From NCBI GenBank assembly GCA_947178195.1, contig CAMWXM010000064.1, positions 1-12,517 on the forward strand: a stretch of 12,517 nt of DNA, written 5' to 3'. Source of the stretch: an uncultured Ruminococcus sp. Lineage in GTDB: Bacteria; Bacillota; Clostridia; Oscillospirales; Ruminococcaceae. The number at the start of each line of letters is the position of its first letter. Positions within the stretch are counted from its first letter, which is position 1. This document shows positions 1-8,179 of this stretch, piece after piece. A program made the translations under genes and the position numbers. A model generated the notes under the pieces. It had not been told where the DNA came from and made no database searches. It was given only the letters and a program-made list of their open reading frames with translations.

Positions 1-1
1 G

Positions 2-601
2 TATACGGCAGAGGCTCTTGCAAGAAGCGGAGTGGGAAAAATAACACTGATAGACAACGATATTGTATCGGTTACAAATATAAATCGCCAGCTTATAGCG
101 CTGCATTCCACTATCGGTCGAAAAAAGACCGAGGTCGCAAAGGAAAGAATAACAGATATAAATCCCGATACAGAGGTAACGCTACACGACTGCTTTTACA
201 CCGGAACGGAAATTGATTTGAGCGGATTTGATTATATTGCCGACGCTATAGATTCGACAGCTTCAAAATTAAATCTTATTGAAAATGCGTACAGGCTTAA
301 AATTCCAATTATTTCTTCTATGGGTACGGGAAATAAATTAGACCCGCTGAAAATTACTGTAACAGATATTTATAAGACTCAGATGTGCCCTCTGGCTAAG
401 GTTTTAAGGCATGAGCTTAAAAAAAGAAAGGTTGAGAAGCTTAAAGTGGTATATTCAACGGAAAAACCATGTGAGCATAAGGCGGAAAGCGATGAGGATC
501 AGACAAAAAGAAAAACTATTGGAAGCGTTTCTTTTGTTCCATCTGTTGCCGGTCTTATTATTGCTTCCGAAATTATAAATGATTTACTTATTGAGAAATA
601 A
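2..601 (+). CDS. tcdA: ThiF/E1-like tRNA threonylcarbamoyladenosine dehydratase, 3' part
   Basis: The reading frame is open from the window edge (frame of base 2) to TAA at 599-601, about 199 residues; the N-terminus lies to the left. Visible are the end of the nucleotide-binding fold (the helix after the lost glycine loop, then ITLIDND), the NINRQ segment with the conserved Arg/Gln of the E1/ThiF/MoeB fold, and the DYIADAIDS strand with the Asp that binds the adenylated substrate. The C-terminal GSVSFVPSVAGLIIASEII segment is typical of the TcdA (YgdL/CsdL) branch. That family uses ATP to cyclise t6A37 of tRNA into ct6A in the cytoplasm. There is no rhodanese or ubiquitin-like partner in view, so TcdA is preferred over MoeB or ThiF by overall similarity only. 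A GTG at 32 is an internal codon, not the start. guaA follows after 48 bases on the same strand. Confidence 0.75.
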   Translation, partial: YTAEALARSGVGKITLIDNDIVSVTNINRQLIALHSTIGRKKTEVAKERITDINPDTEVTLHDCFYTGTEIDLSGFDYIADAIDSTASKLNLIENAYRLKIPIISSMGTGNKLDPLKITVTDIYKTQMCPLAKVLRHELKKRKVEKLKVVYSTEKPCEHKAESDEDQTKRKTIGSVSFVPSVAGLIIASEIINDLLIEK

Positions 602-649
602 ACAAAGCAGCGGAAAATGCGCTGAAAAAAAGAAGAAAGGATTTGTATT

Positions 650-2200
650 ATGAAAAATCAATTATGTATAGTTCTTGATTTTGGCGGACAGTATAATCAG
701 CTTATTGCAAGAAGAGTCCGTGACTGGGGGGTGTACTGCGAAGTTAAAAGCTATAAGACACCTATCGAAGAGATAAAAAAAATGAATCCTGTGGCTATTA
801 TTTTTACGGGAGGACCTAACAGCGTTTACGATGAAAAATCACCGCATATTTCAAAAGAAATTTTCGAGCTTAATGTTCCGATTCTCGGAATATGCTATGG
901 CTGTCATCTTATGGCTTATACTCTCGGGGGAGTTGTTTCCCAGTGCGATAATTCAGAATACGGTAAGACTGAAATAATATCAAAACAGTCGGCTATTTTT
1001 AAAGGCGTACCCGAAAAAAATATAGTCTGGATGAGCCATGGAGATTATATAAGCCGTGTACCTGAGGGATTTAAAATAACTGCCTATTCAAAGGATTGTC
1101 CTTGTGCGGCAATGGAAAATGCGGCTAAAAAGCTTTATGCTGTACAATTTCATCCTGAGGTTACTCACAGCGAATATGGAAAACAGATTCTCAGAAATTT
1201 TCTTTTTGAGATATGCCATTGCAAAGGCGATTGGGTAATGGATGATTTTATTGCCAATACTATAAAACAACTCAGAGAAAAAATCGGCAGCAAAAAAGTA
1301 GTTCTGGGACTGTCAGGAGGAGTCGATTCTTCGGTTGCGGCAGGACTTTTAAGCCGTGCTGTAGGAAAACAGCTTACATGTGTTTTTGTTGACCAGGGTC
1401 TTATGCGTAAGGACGAAGGCGATTTTGTTGAAGAGACTTTTACACGTCTTTTTGATATGACCTTTATAAGGGTAAACTGTCAGAAGCAGTTTATTGAAAA
1501 ACTTAAAGGTATTACTGACCCGGAAGAAAAGAGAAAAACTATCGGCAGAGAATTTTACAAGGTTTTCTGGGATAAGATACGTGAAGAAGCAGATGGGGGA
1601 TTTTTCGCTCAGGGTACTATTTATCCCGATCGTATTGAAAGCGGTAAGGGAAACGAAAGTGGAAAGGGAAGTACCGCTACGATAAAAACTCATCATAATA
1701 TGGTTAAAATGCCAGAGGATATACAGTTTGACGGAATTATTGAACCTTTGGGCGATCTGTTTAAGGACGAGGTAAGAAAAGTCGGTGAAAAGCTTGGCAT
1801 TCCTAAAGAACTGGTGTGGCGTCAGCCGTTCCCCGGACCCGGTCTGGGCGTAAGAATTATGGGTGAGATCACTGAGGAAAAAATAAAGATTTTACAGGAA
1901 GCAGATGCCGTATTCCGTGATGAGATCAGAAAAAGCGGTATCGAAGATCAGCTGACACAATTCTTTGCGGTACTGCCCGATGTGCGGACCGTAGGCGTTA
2001 TGGGCGACCACAGAACCTATGACCACCTGATCGCTATAAGAGCCGTTACAACAGATGATTTTATGACCGCCGATTGGGCAAAAATTCCTTACGATATTCT
2101 CGCAAACGTCTCTAACAGACTTACTAATGAGGTGGAACATGTGAACAGAGTGGTCTACGATATAACCTCAAAGCCTCCGGGAACGGTGGAGTGGGAGTAA
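650..2200 (+). CDS. guaA: GMP synthase (glutamine-hydrolysing)
   Basis: Complete 516-residue protein, normal length for the family. It aminates XMP to GMP with ATP and glutamine-derived ammonia, the last step of de novo guanine nucleotide synthesis. The class I glutamine amidotransferase domain spans about residues 1-190, with nucleophile Cys82 in GICYG and the catalytic pair His168 and Glu170 in QFHPE. The ATP pyrophosphatase domain starts near 200, with the P-loop SGGVDSS at 222-228. The C-terminal dimerisation domain ends in the usual PPGTVEWE, so the 3' end is intact. The start is chosen for a purine-rich site (AGAAAGG, 634-640) about 9 bases upstream. No guanine riboswitch fits in the 48-base gap. 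The gene lies just upstream of an accessory region, in line with guaA 3' ends being used as integration sites by genomic islands. Confidence 0.97.
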   Translation: MKNQLCIVLDFGGQYNQLIARRVRDWGVYCEVKSYKTPIEEIKKMNPVAIIFTGGPNSVYDEKSPHISKEIFELNVPILGICYGCHLMAYTLGGVVSQCDNSEYGKTEIISKQSAIFKGVPEKNIVWMSHGDYISRVPEGFKITAYSKDCPCAAMENAAKKLYAVQFHPEVTHSEYGKQILRNFLFEICHCKGDWVMDDFIANTIKQLREKIGSKKVVLGLSGGVDSSVAAGLLSRAVGKQLTCVFVDQGLMRKDEGDFVEETFTRLFDMTFIRVNCQKQFIEKLKGITDPEEKRKTIGREFYKVFWDKIREEADGGFFAQGTIYPDRIESGKGNESGKGSTATIKTHHNMVKMPEDIQFDGIIEPLGDLFKDEVRKVGEKLGIPKELVWRQPFPGPGLGVRIMGEITEEKIKILQEADAVFRDEIRKSGIEDQLTQFFAVLPDVRTVGVMGDHRTYDHLIAIRAVTTDDFMTADWAKIPYDILANVSNRLTNEVEHVNRVVYDITSKPPGTVEWE

Positions 2201-2477
2201 ACAATACGGGCTATGATGTGTCGAAAAAGCCAGTGTTTATGCGGGTTTACGGACATCCCCAAAATCACCAAACCTTTTTTGCAACACTTTTGCAACACGT
2301 TGCAAACAAAAAGTATTTTTCAACAGATGAGATAGTTACAGGTAGTTTTGTGGTAAATTGAATAATGAGTAAATGGGATTTCAGCTATCACAGTTGGAAT
2401 CCTATTTTTATTTTGAGAGTACCTTTGAAAAATGTATGGCTTTTCCGTATAGTAATGATAGTCGGCAGGTGCATTAG
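2201..2477. other. Non-coding junction between guaA and mobile-element debris
   Basis: This 277-base stretch holds no convincing gene. Both forward frames contain short open stretches (for example one through about 2212-2361), but neither has a ribosome site or a recognisable family. It contains the TTGCAACAC repeats described separately. A weak promoter-like pair, TTTGAA at 2424-2429 and TATAGT at 2448-2453 with an 18-base spacer, lies just before the surface-protein fragment. Its position directly after the guaA stop codon makes it a candidate element end. The core att sequence cannot be proved because no second copy of the guaA 3' end is present in the window. Confidence 0.45.
2279..2305. 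repeat. TTGCAACAC direct repeats with inverted GTTGCAA
   Basis: TTGCAACAC occurs at 2279-2287 and again at 2290-2298, 11 bases apart. The second copy is followed at once by GTTGCAA (2299-2305), giving the inverted pair TTGCAAC-AC-GTTGCAA. Short direct and inverted repeats about 80 bases from an integration boundary resemble recombinase binding sites of tyrosine-integrase elements. The repeats are seen directly; the role is inferred. Confidence 0.5.
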
Positions 2478-4910
2478 ATGAAGCGAAAAGATTTTCATAT
2501 ATATTTAATCGAGCAGGAAAGGAATTTTAATAACATTCTGAAAAAGTTTACCGCTACAGTGATAAAAACCGACATTGAAAGTGGAACTGCACAAGGCGAG
2601 GCTTCTCTTGCCGGAGCAAAGTACGGAATTTTCCAAGGCGATGAACTTGTCGACGAATATTTTACTGATGAAAACGGACAGTTTACCACAAAGGAATATA
2701 TTTGCGGAGATAACTGGACGTTAAAAGAGCTTGAACCCAGCGAGGGTTATCTGCTCGATCCGACCGTTCATCACATCGGTGCAGAAGCAAAGCTTTACAA
2801 GGTGGAGCATAACCTTATCTCCGTTGATGTAAATGAAACCGTGATAAAGGGCAAAGTTGCCATTATCAAGCATACCGACAATGGAGATACACAAATTGAA
2901 ACTCCCGAAAAAGGAGCAGAATTTGAAGTTTATCTTAAATCCGCAGGCAGCTATGTAAACGCTGATACCAACGAGCGTGATGTAATTATTTGTGATGAAA
3001 ACGGCTTCGGTCAGACAAAGGATATGCCCTACGGCGTATATACCGTCCATCAGACGAAAGGCTGGGAAGGTAGAGAACTGCTGAAAGATTTTGACGTGTT
3101 CATCTCTAAGAACGCTCAGACCTACTGTTACCTTATCAACAACGCTGAATTTGAAAGCTATGTAAAGGTCGTTAAGCTGGACGCAGAAACAGGAAAAACC
3201 ATTCCTTATGCTGGTGCAGGCTTCCAAATCTATGCTCCTGACGGAAGCCTTGTCACAATGAGTTTCACATATCCTACTCCTGTCGCTATTGATACCTTCT
3301 ACACTGACGCAGAGGGTTCGCTTGTAACGCCTGAAATGCTCCCTTACGGTAAAGGTTATTCCATTGTCGAGGTACAAGCTCCTTACGGATATATTCTCGA
3401 CAGCACACCTATTTTCTTTGATGTGACAGAGGAACATTCTACAAAGGAAAGCGGCGTTACCTTGATAAAAGTGAATAAAGAAAATATGGCACAGAAAGGC
3501 ACATTTACAATTGAAAAAACAGGTGAGATTTTCACAGGCGTATCTGTAATCGGAGGTATAGACGAAAACGAAAATGTATTGCCGACTATTTATCAGCCTA
3601 TTTACGAGGTTCAGGGACTTTCAGACGCAGTCTATGAGATAAGAGCCGCAGAGGATATTATTACTCCTGACGGTACGCTGAGAGTTTCTAAAGGCGAAGT
3701 TGTCGACACTTTAACGACTGATGAAACAGGTTTTGCCAAAAGCAAGGAACTGTATCTCGGAAAATATGAGATAAAAGAAATCACAGCGCCTTATGGAATG
3801 GTACTGAATAAGGACAGCAGTATAGTCGAGCTTGTTTATGCCGGACAAAATGTTTCCGTTACCGAAACGGCGGTTAGCTTAAACAACGAAAGACAAAAGG
3901 TTGAGATCAGCCTTGAAAAAACGCTTGAGATCAATGACCTTTTTGGAATCGGCAATAATGGAGAGATTCAGAATATCAACTTTGGTCTGTTTGCCGCAGA
4001 TGATATTATCAGTGCAAGCGGTACGGAAATCCCTGCCGACGGTCTGATTGAAATAGTTATACTTGATGAAAACGGTAAGGCAACCGTAAAAACCGACCTT
4101 CCTATGGGCAGCTACTATATTCAGGAGCTTTCCACAGACGAGCATTATATCCTGAATGAAACCAAATATCCGATTGTATTTGAGTACGCAGGACAGGAAA
4201 CCGCAAAGGTTGTAATTGCCGCAAATGATGGTGAACCCATTGAAAACGATATGTTTTACGGTTCTGTTTCAGGCATAAAGTCAGATGAAAACGACGATGG
4301 ACTTGGCGGTGCGGTTATCGGACTGTTCAAGACAGCCAAATACGAATTTACAAAAGAAAACGCAATCATGACTACCGTATCAGCAAATGACGGTAGTTTT
4401 TCTTTTGAGGGTATTCCTTACGGCACTTGGTATGTGCGTGAAATTGAGCAGCCGGAAGGCTTTGTACTTAACGATACCGTATATCCAGTAGTCATTTCTG
4501 AGGACAAGCAAGTCATTGAAATTGAAATTGTCAACGAGTTTATCCACGGCAATATTGCTTTGACAAAGGTTGATTCTGAATATCCCGACAACAAGCTGAC
4601 AGGCGCAGTATTTGAAGTGTATAAGGACAGCAACGATAATGGAAACCTTGATGAAGATGATGAACTGCTTGGCACACTCACCGAAAAAGAAATCGGAGAA
4701 TATGAAATGAACGACCTTTTCTACGGTCGCTATTTTGTAAAGGAGGCAAAAGCACCGAAAGGCTTTGTGCTTGACGAAGGTGTGTATGAAGTGTTTATCG
4801 ACACGGACGAAATGACATATCAGGTGGAAAACAAAGCAGGCGTTGGATTTATTAACGACGCTATGCGTGGTGCGCTTAAGTCTACCTCCTTCTTTACAAT
4901 TATACCATAA
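2478..4910 (+). pseudogene. Internal fragment of a large CnaB/SpaA-type surface protein of a conjugative element
   Basis: The open frame encodes 810 residues with about seven CnaB-type beta-sandwich repeats. Their closing motifs (pattern GxYxxxExxAPxGYxL) start near residues 77, 186, 291, 428, 544, 649 and 750. Such domains usually form Lys-Asn isopeptide bonds and occur in sortase-anchored, cell-wall-bound adhesins of Tn1549-like elements, where the full protein is usually far longer. Here the first ~20 residues look unrelated, with homology-like sequence starting near KKFTATVIKTD. There is no signal peptide. After the MRGALK segment (about base 4880) the frame runs a few foreign codons and stops inside a palindrome, so the LPxTG-type anchor is missing. 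The ATG at 2478 has only a weak ribosome site. The central 2.3 kb frame is intact, so decay is recent or the fragment is still translated. An intact but secretion-less protein is the less likely alternative. Confidence 0.75.
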
Positions 4911-4927
4911 ATTTATGGTATAATTGT
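4896..4927. repeat. 32-base perfect palindrome
   Basis: The 32 bases are identical to their reverse complement, with the centre between 4911 and 4912. The TAA ending the surface-protein fragment lies in the left arm. It is extremely AT-rich with no T-run, so it is a poor terminator. It looks like two inverted copies of the same 13-base end (attataccataaa and its complement) placed head to head, which suggests an insertion-generated structure. Confidence 0.75.
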
Positions 4928-5020
4928 CCGATATGCAGGGAGCAAATCTTTGATTTGCGTATCTGCAAGGACTTTAAAATAAAAGATAATAAACACTTTA
5001 TGTGTTTATTATACCATAAA
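4912..5020. mobile_element. MITE-like unit with 13-base terminal inverted repeats
   Basis: TTTATGGTATAAT at 4912-4924 is matched in perfect inversion by ATTATACCATAAA at 5008-5020, bounding 109 bases with no coding capacity. Inside are a nested hairpin (TGCAG 4934-4938 with CTGCA 4963-4967, enclosing GCAAATC 4942-4948 with GATTTGC 4952-4958) and a stem of 11 base pairs with a 5-base loop (4986-4996 with 5002-5012). A further copy of the right end lies in the same orientation at 4899-4911. Small size, terminal inverted repeats and internal stems are what a miniature inverted-repeat element would show. No target duplication is convincing. A structured intergenic RNA is an alternative. Confidence 0.45.
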
Positions 5021-5046
5021 AATGTGTTATTTTCTAATGTGCGATG

Positions 5047-5104
5047 AAATGTAAGGTAAATGTAAGGACATGAGAAGGTTAGCACAAGGTTGAGGAGTTA
5101 TAAT
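5047..5104 (+). promoter_or_regulatory. Promoter of the ABC operon with four helically phased AAGG boxes
   Basis: AAGG occurs at 5053, 5064, 5075 and 5086, exactly 11 bases apart. The first two units share the ten bases AAATGTAAGG (5047-5056, 5058-5067). A perfect TATAAT lies at 5099-5104, but no TTGACA-like -35 is present where expected; boxes three and four lie there instead. Direct repeats at one helical turn next to a promoter lacking a -35 are the usual layout for activation by OmpR-family response regulators, including those controlling LanFEG and BceAB transporters. The regulator itself is not encoded in this window. Confidence 0.6.
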
Positions 5105-5137
5105 GTACTTGCGATGATAAGAAAGGAGCTAAACACA

Positions 5138-5893
5138 ATGAATATCATTGAAACTAAAAATCTAACAAAATCATATGCTGATTTTACCGCAGTTTCGGGT
5201 ATAAATCTGCATGTACCAAAAGGCGCTGTCTATGGTTTTCTCGGTCCAAACGGCGCTGGAAAGTCCACTACAATGAAAATGTTTTTGGGACTTACCAAAC
5301 CCACCGACGGCTCATTTACGATTGATGGAAAGATGTACTCCGAAAAAAGAGTGCAAATCTTAAAAGAAATCGGATCGTTTATTGAAGCTCCCGCTTTCTA
5401 CGGAAATTTAAGCGGTGAAGAAAATCTCGAAATTATCCGTAAAATATTAGGACTTCCAAAATCTTCCGTAGCAGAAGCCCTTGAAATTGTGGGACTGACG
5501 CAGTTTAAGAAGCGGCTTGCCAAGAAATATTCACTTGGAATGAAACAGAGGTTAGGTCTTGCAAGTGCTTTGATCGGAAAGCCGCCGATTTTGATTTTAG
5601 ACGAGCCGACAAACGGACTTGATCCTGTCGGTATCCACGAAATTAGAACGTTGATTCGTTCTTTACCTGAGAAGTTTAACTGTACTGTTTTGGTATCGTC
5701 GCATCTGCTATCTGAAATAGAACTAATGGCTGATACCATCGGTATCTTGAATCACGGTCATTTGCTGTTTGAGGGAACGCTCGACCAGCTTAAATTCAAT
5801 GCAGCTTCACAGGGCTATCCTACGGATAATCTGGAAGATACATTCCTTGCTTTGATTGACGCTGATAACAGACAAAGAGGTGCGGTGCGATGA
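5138..5893 (+). CDS. LanF-type ABC transporter ATP-binding protein (lantibiotic immunity family)
   Basis: A 251-residue cytoplasmic ATPase that should power the two permeases encoded next. The Walker A motif GPNGAGKST is at 36-44, the signature LGMKQ at 133-137, Walker B ILILDEP at 151-157 with catalytic Glu156, and the switch His at 189. Where most ABC ATPases have a Q-loop glutamine this protein has Glu83 in GSFIEAPAFY; this 'E-loop' is a known hallmark of lantibiotic transporters of the LanF type (SpaF, NukF, NisF). In that family LanFEG expels membrane-bound lantibiotic. The start is the ATG at 5138 (MNIIETKNLTKSY), preceded by AAAGGAG about 8 bases upstream; the in-frame ATG at 5090 has no such site and would add residues not typical of the family. 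The gene overlaps the next by four bases (ATGA). A bacitracin-type BcrA ATPase is the nearest alternative. Confidence 0.9.
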   Translation: MNIIETKNLTKSYADFTAVSGINLHVPKGAVYGFLGPNGAGKSTTMKMFLGLTKPTDGSFTIDGKMYSEKRVQILKEIGSFIEAPAFYGNLSGEENLEIIRKILGLPKSSVAEALEIVGLTQFKKRLAKKYSLGMKQRLGLASALIGKPPILILDEPTNGLDPVGIHEIRTLIRSLPEKFNCTVLVSSHLLSEIELMADTIGILNHGHLLFEGTLDQLKFNAASQGYPTDNLEDTFLALIDADNRQRGAVR

Positions 5894-6612
5894 ACGTTTC
5901 TTTGGAATGTAAAAAAGTAAAACGTACTGGTTTTTTACCGGCATTTTTCGGTGGAGGCATTTTAGCTGCGGCTGTTCCTGTCATCAATATGGCTGTCCGT
6001 TCGGAAATGTATCTTAACCTGCCGGGAAATCCAATACAAATTCTGCTTAACGCAAATTGGCAGATGATGACAATGCTGAATATGCTGCTCGTTGTAGCCG
6101 GAACCTGCCTTTTATATCATACTGAATATGCCGATAATGCTATGCAAAAAATGAAGTCCTTACCCATTAGGGAAAGCTCAATTTTCTTAGGCAAAACAGT
6201 TTTAACGATTTTTATGAGCCTTTTTGTGCTTGTAATTGAAGCGGGAGCAGTCGCATTTTGTACTTATCATTGGTTTAAAATCGGAAGCGATTTTTTGAGT
6301 GAGCTGTGCAAATATTTCGGGTATTCATTTTTATTGATGTTACCCTGCGTTATTCTGTCGCTTCTTATTTCGGAAGCCTGTAAGAATATGTGGGTATCGC
6401 TTGGAATCGGCATAGTATGCGTGTTTACTGCAACTATGCTGCCTACAAGCAGCTTTGCTCCTTCACTCTTTCCATTTGCAATGCCCTTTCAGGTGTTTGC
6501 AGGTACTAATGCAACACAGGCAATGCATTATATCTATGCATCAATCGCAGAGCTTGCAGTTCTTGGTTTGGGGCAGTTCATATTCGTAAAGGTAAGGAGG
6601 TCGTTTGAATGA
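5890..6612 (+). CDS. LanE/MutE-type ABC transporter permease
   Basis: A 240-residue integral membrane protein with about six hydrophobic segments, near residues 17-36, 56-76, 99-124, 138-160, 165-188 and 213-232. The charged loop containing MQKMKSLPI after the second segment corresponds to the coupling region seen in LanE/LanG permeases (typically written as K-x-L-P-I/x). It overlaps the ATPase gene at the front and the second permease at the back by ATGA in each case, showing translational coupling of a three-gene transporter. With the neighbouring permease it probably forms a heteromeric channel that removes membrane-active peptides from the outer face of the membrane. Substrate cannot be told from sequence. 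The family is diverse, so assignment rests on topology, length and context more than on residues. Confidence 0.82.
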   Translation: MNVSLECKKVKRTGFLPAFFGGGILAAAVPVINMAVRSEMYLNLPGNPIQILLNANWQMMTMLNMLLVVAGTCLLYHTEYADNAMQKMKSLPIRESSIFLGKTVLTIFMSLFVLVIEAGAVAFCTYHWFKIGSDFLSELCKYFGYSFLLMLPCVILSLLISEACKNMWVSLGIGIVCVFTATMLPTSSFAPSLFPFAMPFQVFAGTNATQAMHYIYASIAELAVLGLGQFIFVKVRRSFE

Positions 6613-7379
6613 GTTTTTTAACACTTGTTGGCGTAGAATTCAAAAAAATCCGCCGTTCTAAAATCCTTTTAATTTTTGCGGTAGCTGCCGTTATCCTTTG
6701 GATACCTTCCACCTTGAATGCAAAAATGAATTTTGATATGCAGGCGGAGGGAATTTTACCGGAAAATAATTTTTTTATTCAAGGCTTTATAGGAATGGCG
6801 TGGTTTATGTTCCCTGCAAGTATGGTAGTCGGAACAGTTCTTTTAAGCCAAACAGAAAAGGCAAATAAAGGCATTTTGAAAATGCTTGCCTTGCCGATCA
6901 GCACATCAAAACTCTGTATGGCTAAGTTTGTTGTATTGCTTACGCTGGCGGCAACACAAATTTTAATGATGACAGGCATGTACTACATCAGCGCTGCCAT
7001 CAGTTCGGGTACGCAGGATTATAGTTTTATCTTGCCGCCGCTGTTTGTACTAAAAGAGATTGGCTTCATATTTATATCCGCAATACCAATGATTGCATTT
7101 TTTTGGATGTTATCAGTTTGTATTCAGACGCCGATTTTTTCTATCGGTATCGGTTTTGCTTCGATTGTACCGTCGGTATTGATAATCAATACAAAGGTGT
7201 GGTTTGCTTATCCAATTTCGTATCCGTTTTTCATTATCACATCGGAATACGGAAAACTTGCAACTAATCTTGACACAGCGCAGGTTGAACTAATACCGTG
7301 GATACCTGTTGCCACCCTTATAACAATTTTAGCTTTAAGCATTTCCTGCCTTCGTTTCGGGCAGGCTGAAAGGAGATAA
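6609..7379 (+). CDS. LanG/MutG-type ABC transporter permease
   Basis: A 256-residue membrane protein with about six helices, near residues 17-34, 61-80, 100-125, 140-165, 174-196 and 225-247. It has the same layout as the upstream permease, including a loop with ILKMLALPIS at the position of that protein's MQKMKSLPI, which marks the two as paralogues. The start overlaps the preceding stop (ATGA), and an AAGGAGG-like site (6594-6600) precedes it. The pair with the E-loop ATPase matches a LanFEG immunity exporter. The next gene begins five bases after the stop, preceded by an AAAGGAG site embedded in this gene's last codons, so the operon continues. Confidence 0.82.
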   Translation: MSFLTLVGVEFKKIRRSKILLIFAVAAVILWIPSTLNAKMNFDMQAEGILPENNFFIQGFIGMAWFMFPASMVVGTVLLSQTEKANKGILKMLALPISTSKLCMAKFVVLLTLAATQILMMTGMYYISAAISSGTQDYSFILPPLFVLKEIGFIFISAIPMIAFFWMLSVCIQTPIFSIGIGFASIVPSVLIINTKVWFAYPISYPFFIITSEYGKLATNLDTAQVELIPWIPVATLITILALSISCLRFGQAERR

Positions 7380-7384
7380 TTATT

Positions 7385-7669
7385 ATGAAAAATAAAATTT
7401 TAACTGCTGTCAGCGCCATTATGCTTTTTGTTCCGTGGACGCTTATTCCGCTTAGAACTTTTGATTGGGCTTTAGAATCGCCTGTCGCAGAAATTATGAT
7501 TAGCTGCTACGCTGTGTTTATGATTTTTAGCGAAGTGTTCACCATTATCTCGTATGTCAAGGCAAAGGCTCAAAACAATTTGATGAAAGTCTGTTTGATT
7601 GTAAACAGTCTTTATGCAGTTGCCAGTGTCGTTATCTTGGGGATGATAATCAATACGCATTTTATGTGA
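7385..7669 (+). CDS. Small three-helix membrane protein of unknown function
   Basis: A 94-residue protein not assigned to a named family. It has three hydrophobic stretches near residues 5-24, 37-58 and 66-90, separated by a charged loop (YVKAKAQNNLMK) at about 57-68. The start is the ATG at 7385 with AAAGGAG about 8 bases upstream, five bases after the second permease. Position inside an immunity-type ABC operon suggests an accessory membrane subunit or helper that shields the membrane, but this is context only. There are no catalytic motifs and no cysteine pairs suggesting a toxin or bacteriocin precursor. Confidence 0.75.
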   Translation: MKNKILTAVSAIMLFVPWTLIPLRTFDWALESPVAEIMISCYAVFMIFSEVFTIISYVKAKAQNNLMKVCLIVNSLYAVASVVILGMIINTHFM

Positions 7670-7678
7670 GGAAGCATT

Positions 7679-8179
7679 ATGAAAAAGTTGAAAATAATCG
7701 TATCCGTTCTTTTAATCTTGAGTATTATTGGTTGTTTTTCAGGGTGTGATTCAAATCACGATAAAGGCAGCTTAAAAGATAATCTTATTGATGGCTGGGA
7801 TAATTGGATTCAGTCATTCAGCAAACACGCATTGACGAAAGAAAAAGATTTGCAGGGTGAGAAAGATGAAGGAATTGACACCTATACGGGTACTTATGTG
7901 GCTGCCTATAATGGGTTTAACGGAAAAGAGTTCATTTTCGGTGGAACTGCTTTGAATCGTGAAAATGGTAATCACCTACAAGTAACCTATAAACTTACCA
8001 TAGAAGTTGGATCTGCGGAGCTGAATTGGATTGCAGGTAACGATGAATATTCAGTTGCGAGTGATAGTTCGGAAGGTATGAAAGAGTATACCATTTCTTC
8101 CGGCGATAATTATATTGTTCTTAAAGGCGAAAACTTCAGCGGAAGCCTCGAATTGGCGGTCAAAGATGCGGAAAACTAA
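7679..8179 (+). CDS. Putative lipoprotein (LanI-like position)
   Basis: A 166-residue protein with an N-terminal lysine pair, a hydrophobic core and two possible lipoboxes, SIIGC (Cys19) and FSGC (Cys23). It should be lipidated and held on the outside of the membrane. The mature part is acidic and soluble. From about residue 55 it contains a beta-rich segment (TYTGTYVAAYNGFNGKEF, LQVTYKLTIEV, NYIVLKGENF), like a small beta-sandwich. LanI immunity lipoproteins such as NisI and SpaI are encoded beside LanFEG and bind the lantibiotic, but they share little sequence, so the parallel is positional. The ribosome site GAGGAA (7668-7673) overlaps the previous stop. The 3' end overlaps the next small gene by 14 bases. 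Confidence 0.78.
   Translation: MKKLKIIVSVLLILSIIGCFSGCDSNHDKGSLKDNLIDGWDNWIQSFSKHALTKEKDLQGEKDEGIDTYTGTYVAAYNGFNGKEFIFGGTALNRENGNHLQVTYKLTIEVGSAELNWIAGNDEYSVASDSSEGMKEYTISSGDNYIVLKGENFSGSLELAVKDAEN

Noticed and set aside
602..649. Guanine or purine riboswitch before guaA
   Set aside because: The 48-base gap is too short and only a weak 5-base stem (CAGCG/CGCTG) is visible.
2201..2361. Possible small gene or integrase tail directly after guaA
   Set aside because: The open frames have no ribosome site and no recognisable domain, and one begins in frame with the guaA stop by chance.
2721..3437. Long open frame on the minus strand within the CnaB fragment
   Set aside because: It is antisense to a clearly coding repeat protein and shows no family features.
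4986..5012. 11-base-pair stem with 5-base loop as a terminator
   Set aside because: It is AT-rich with no T-run and lies inside the inverted-repeat unit, so it is better explained as part of that element.
5090..5137. Longer start for the LanF-type ATPase at ATG 5090
   Set aside because: It would begin between the phased boxes and the TATAAT, before any likely transcript start, and lacks a ribosome site; ATG 5138 has one and matches the family N-terminus.
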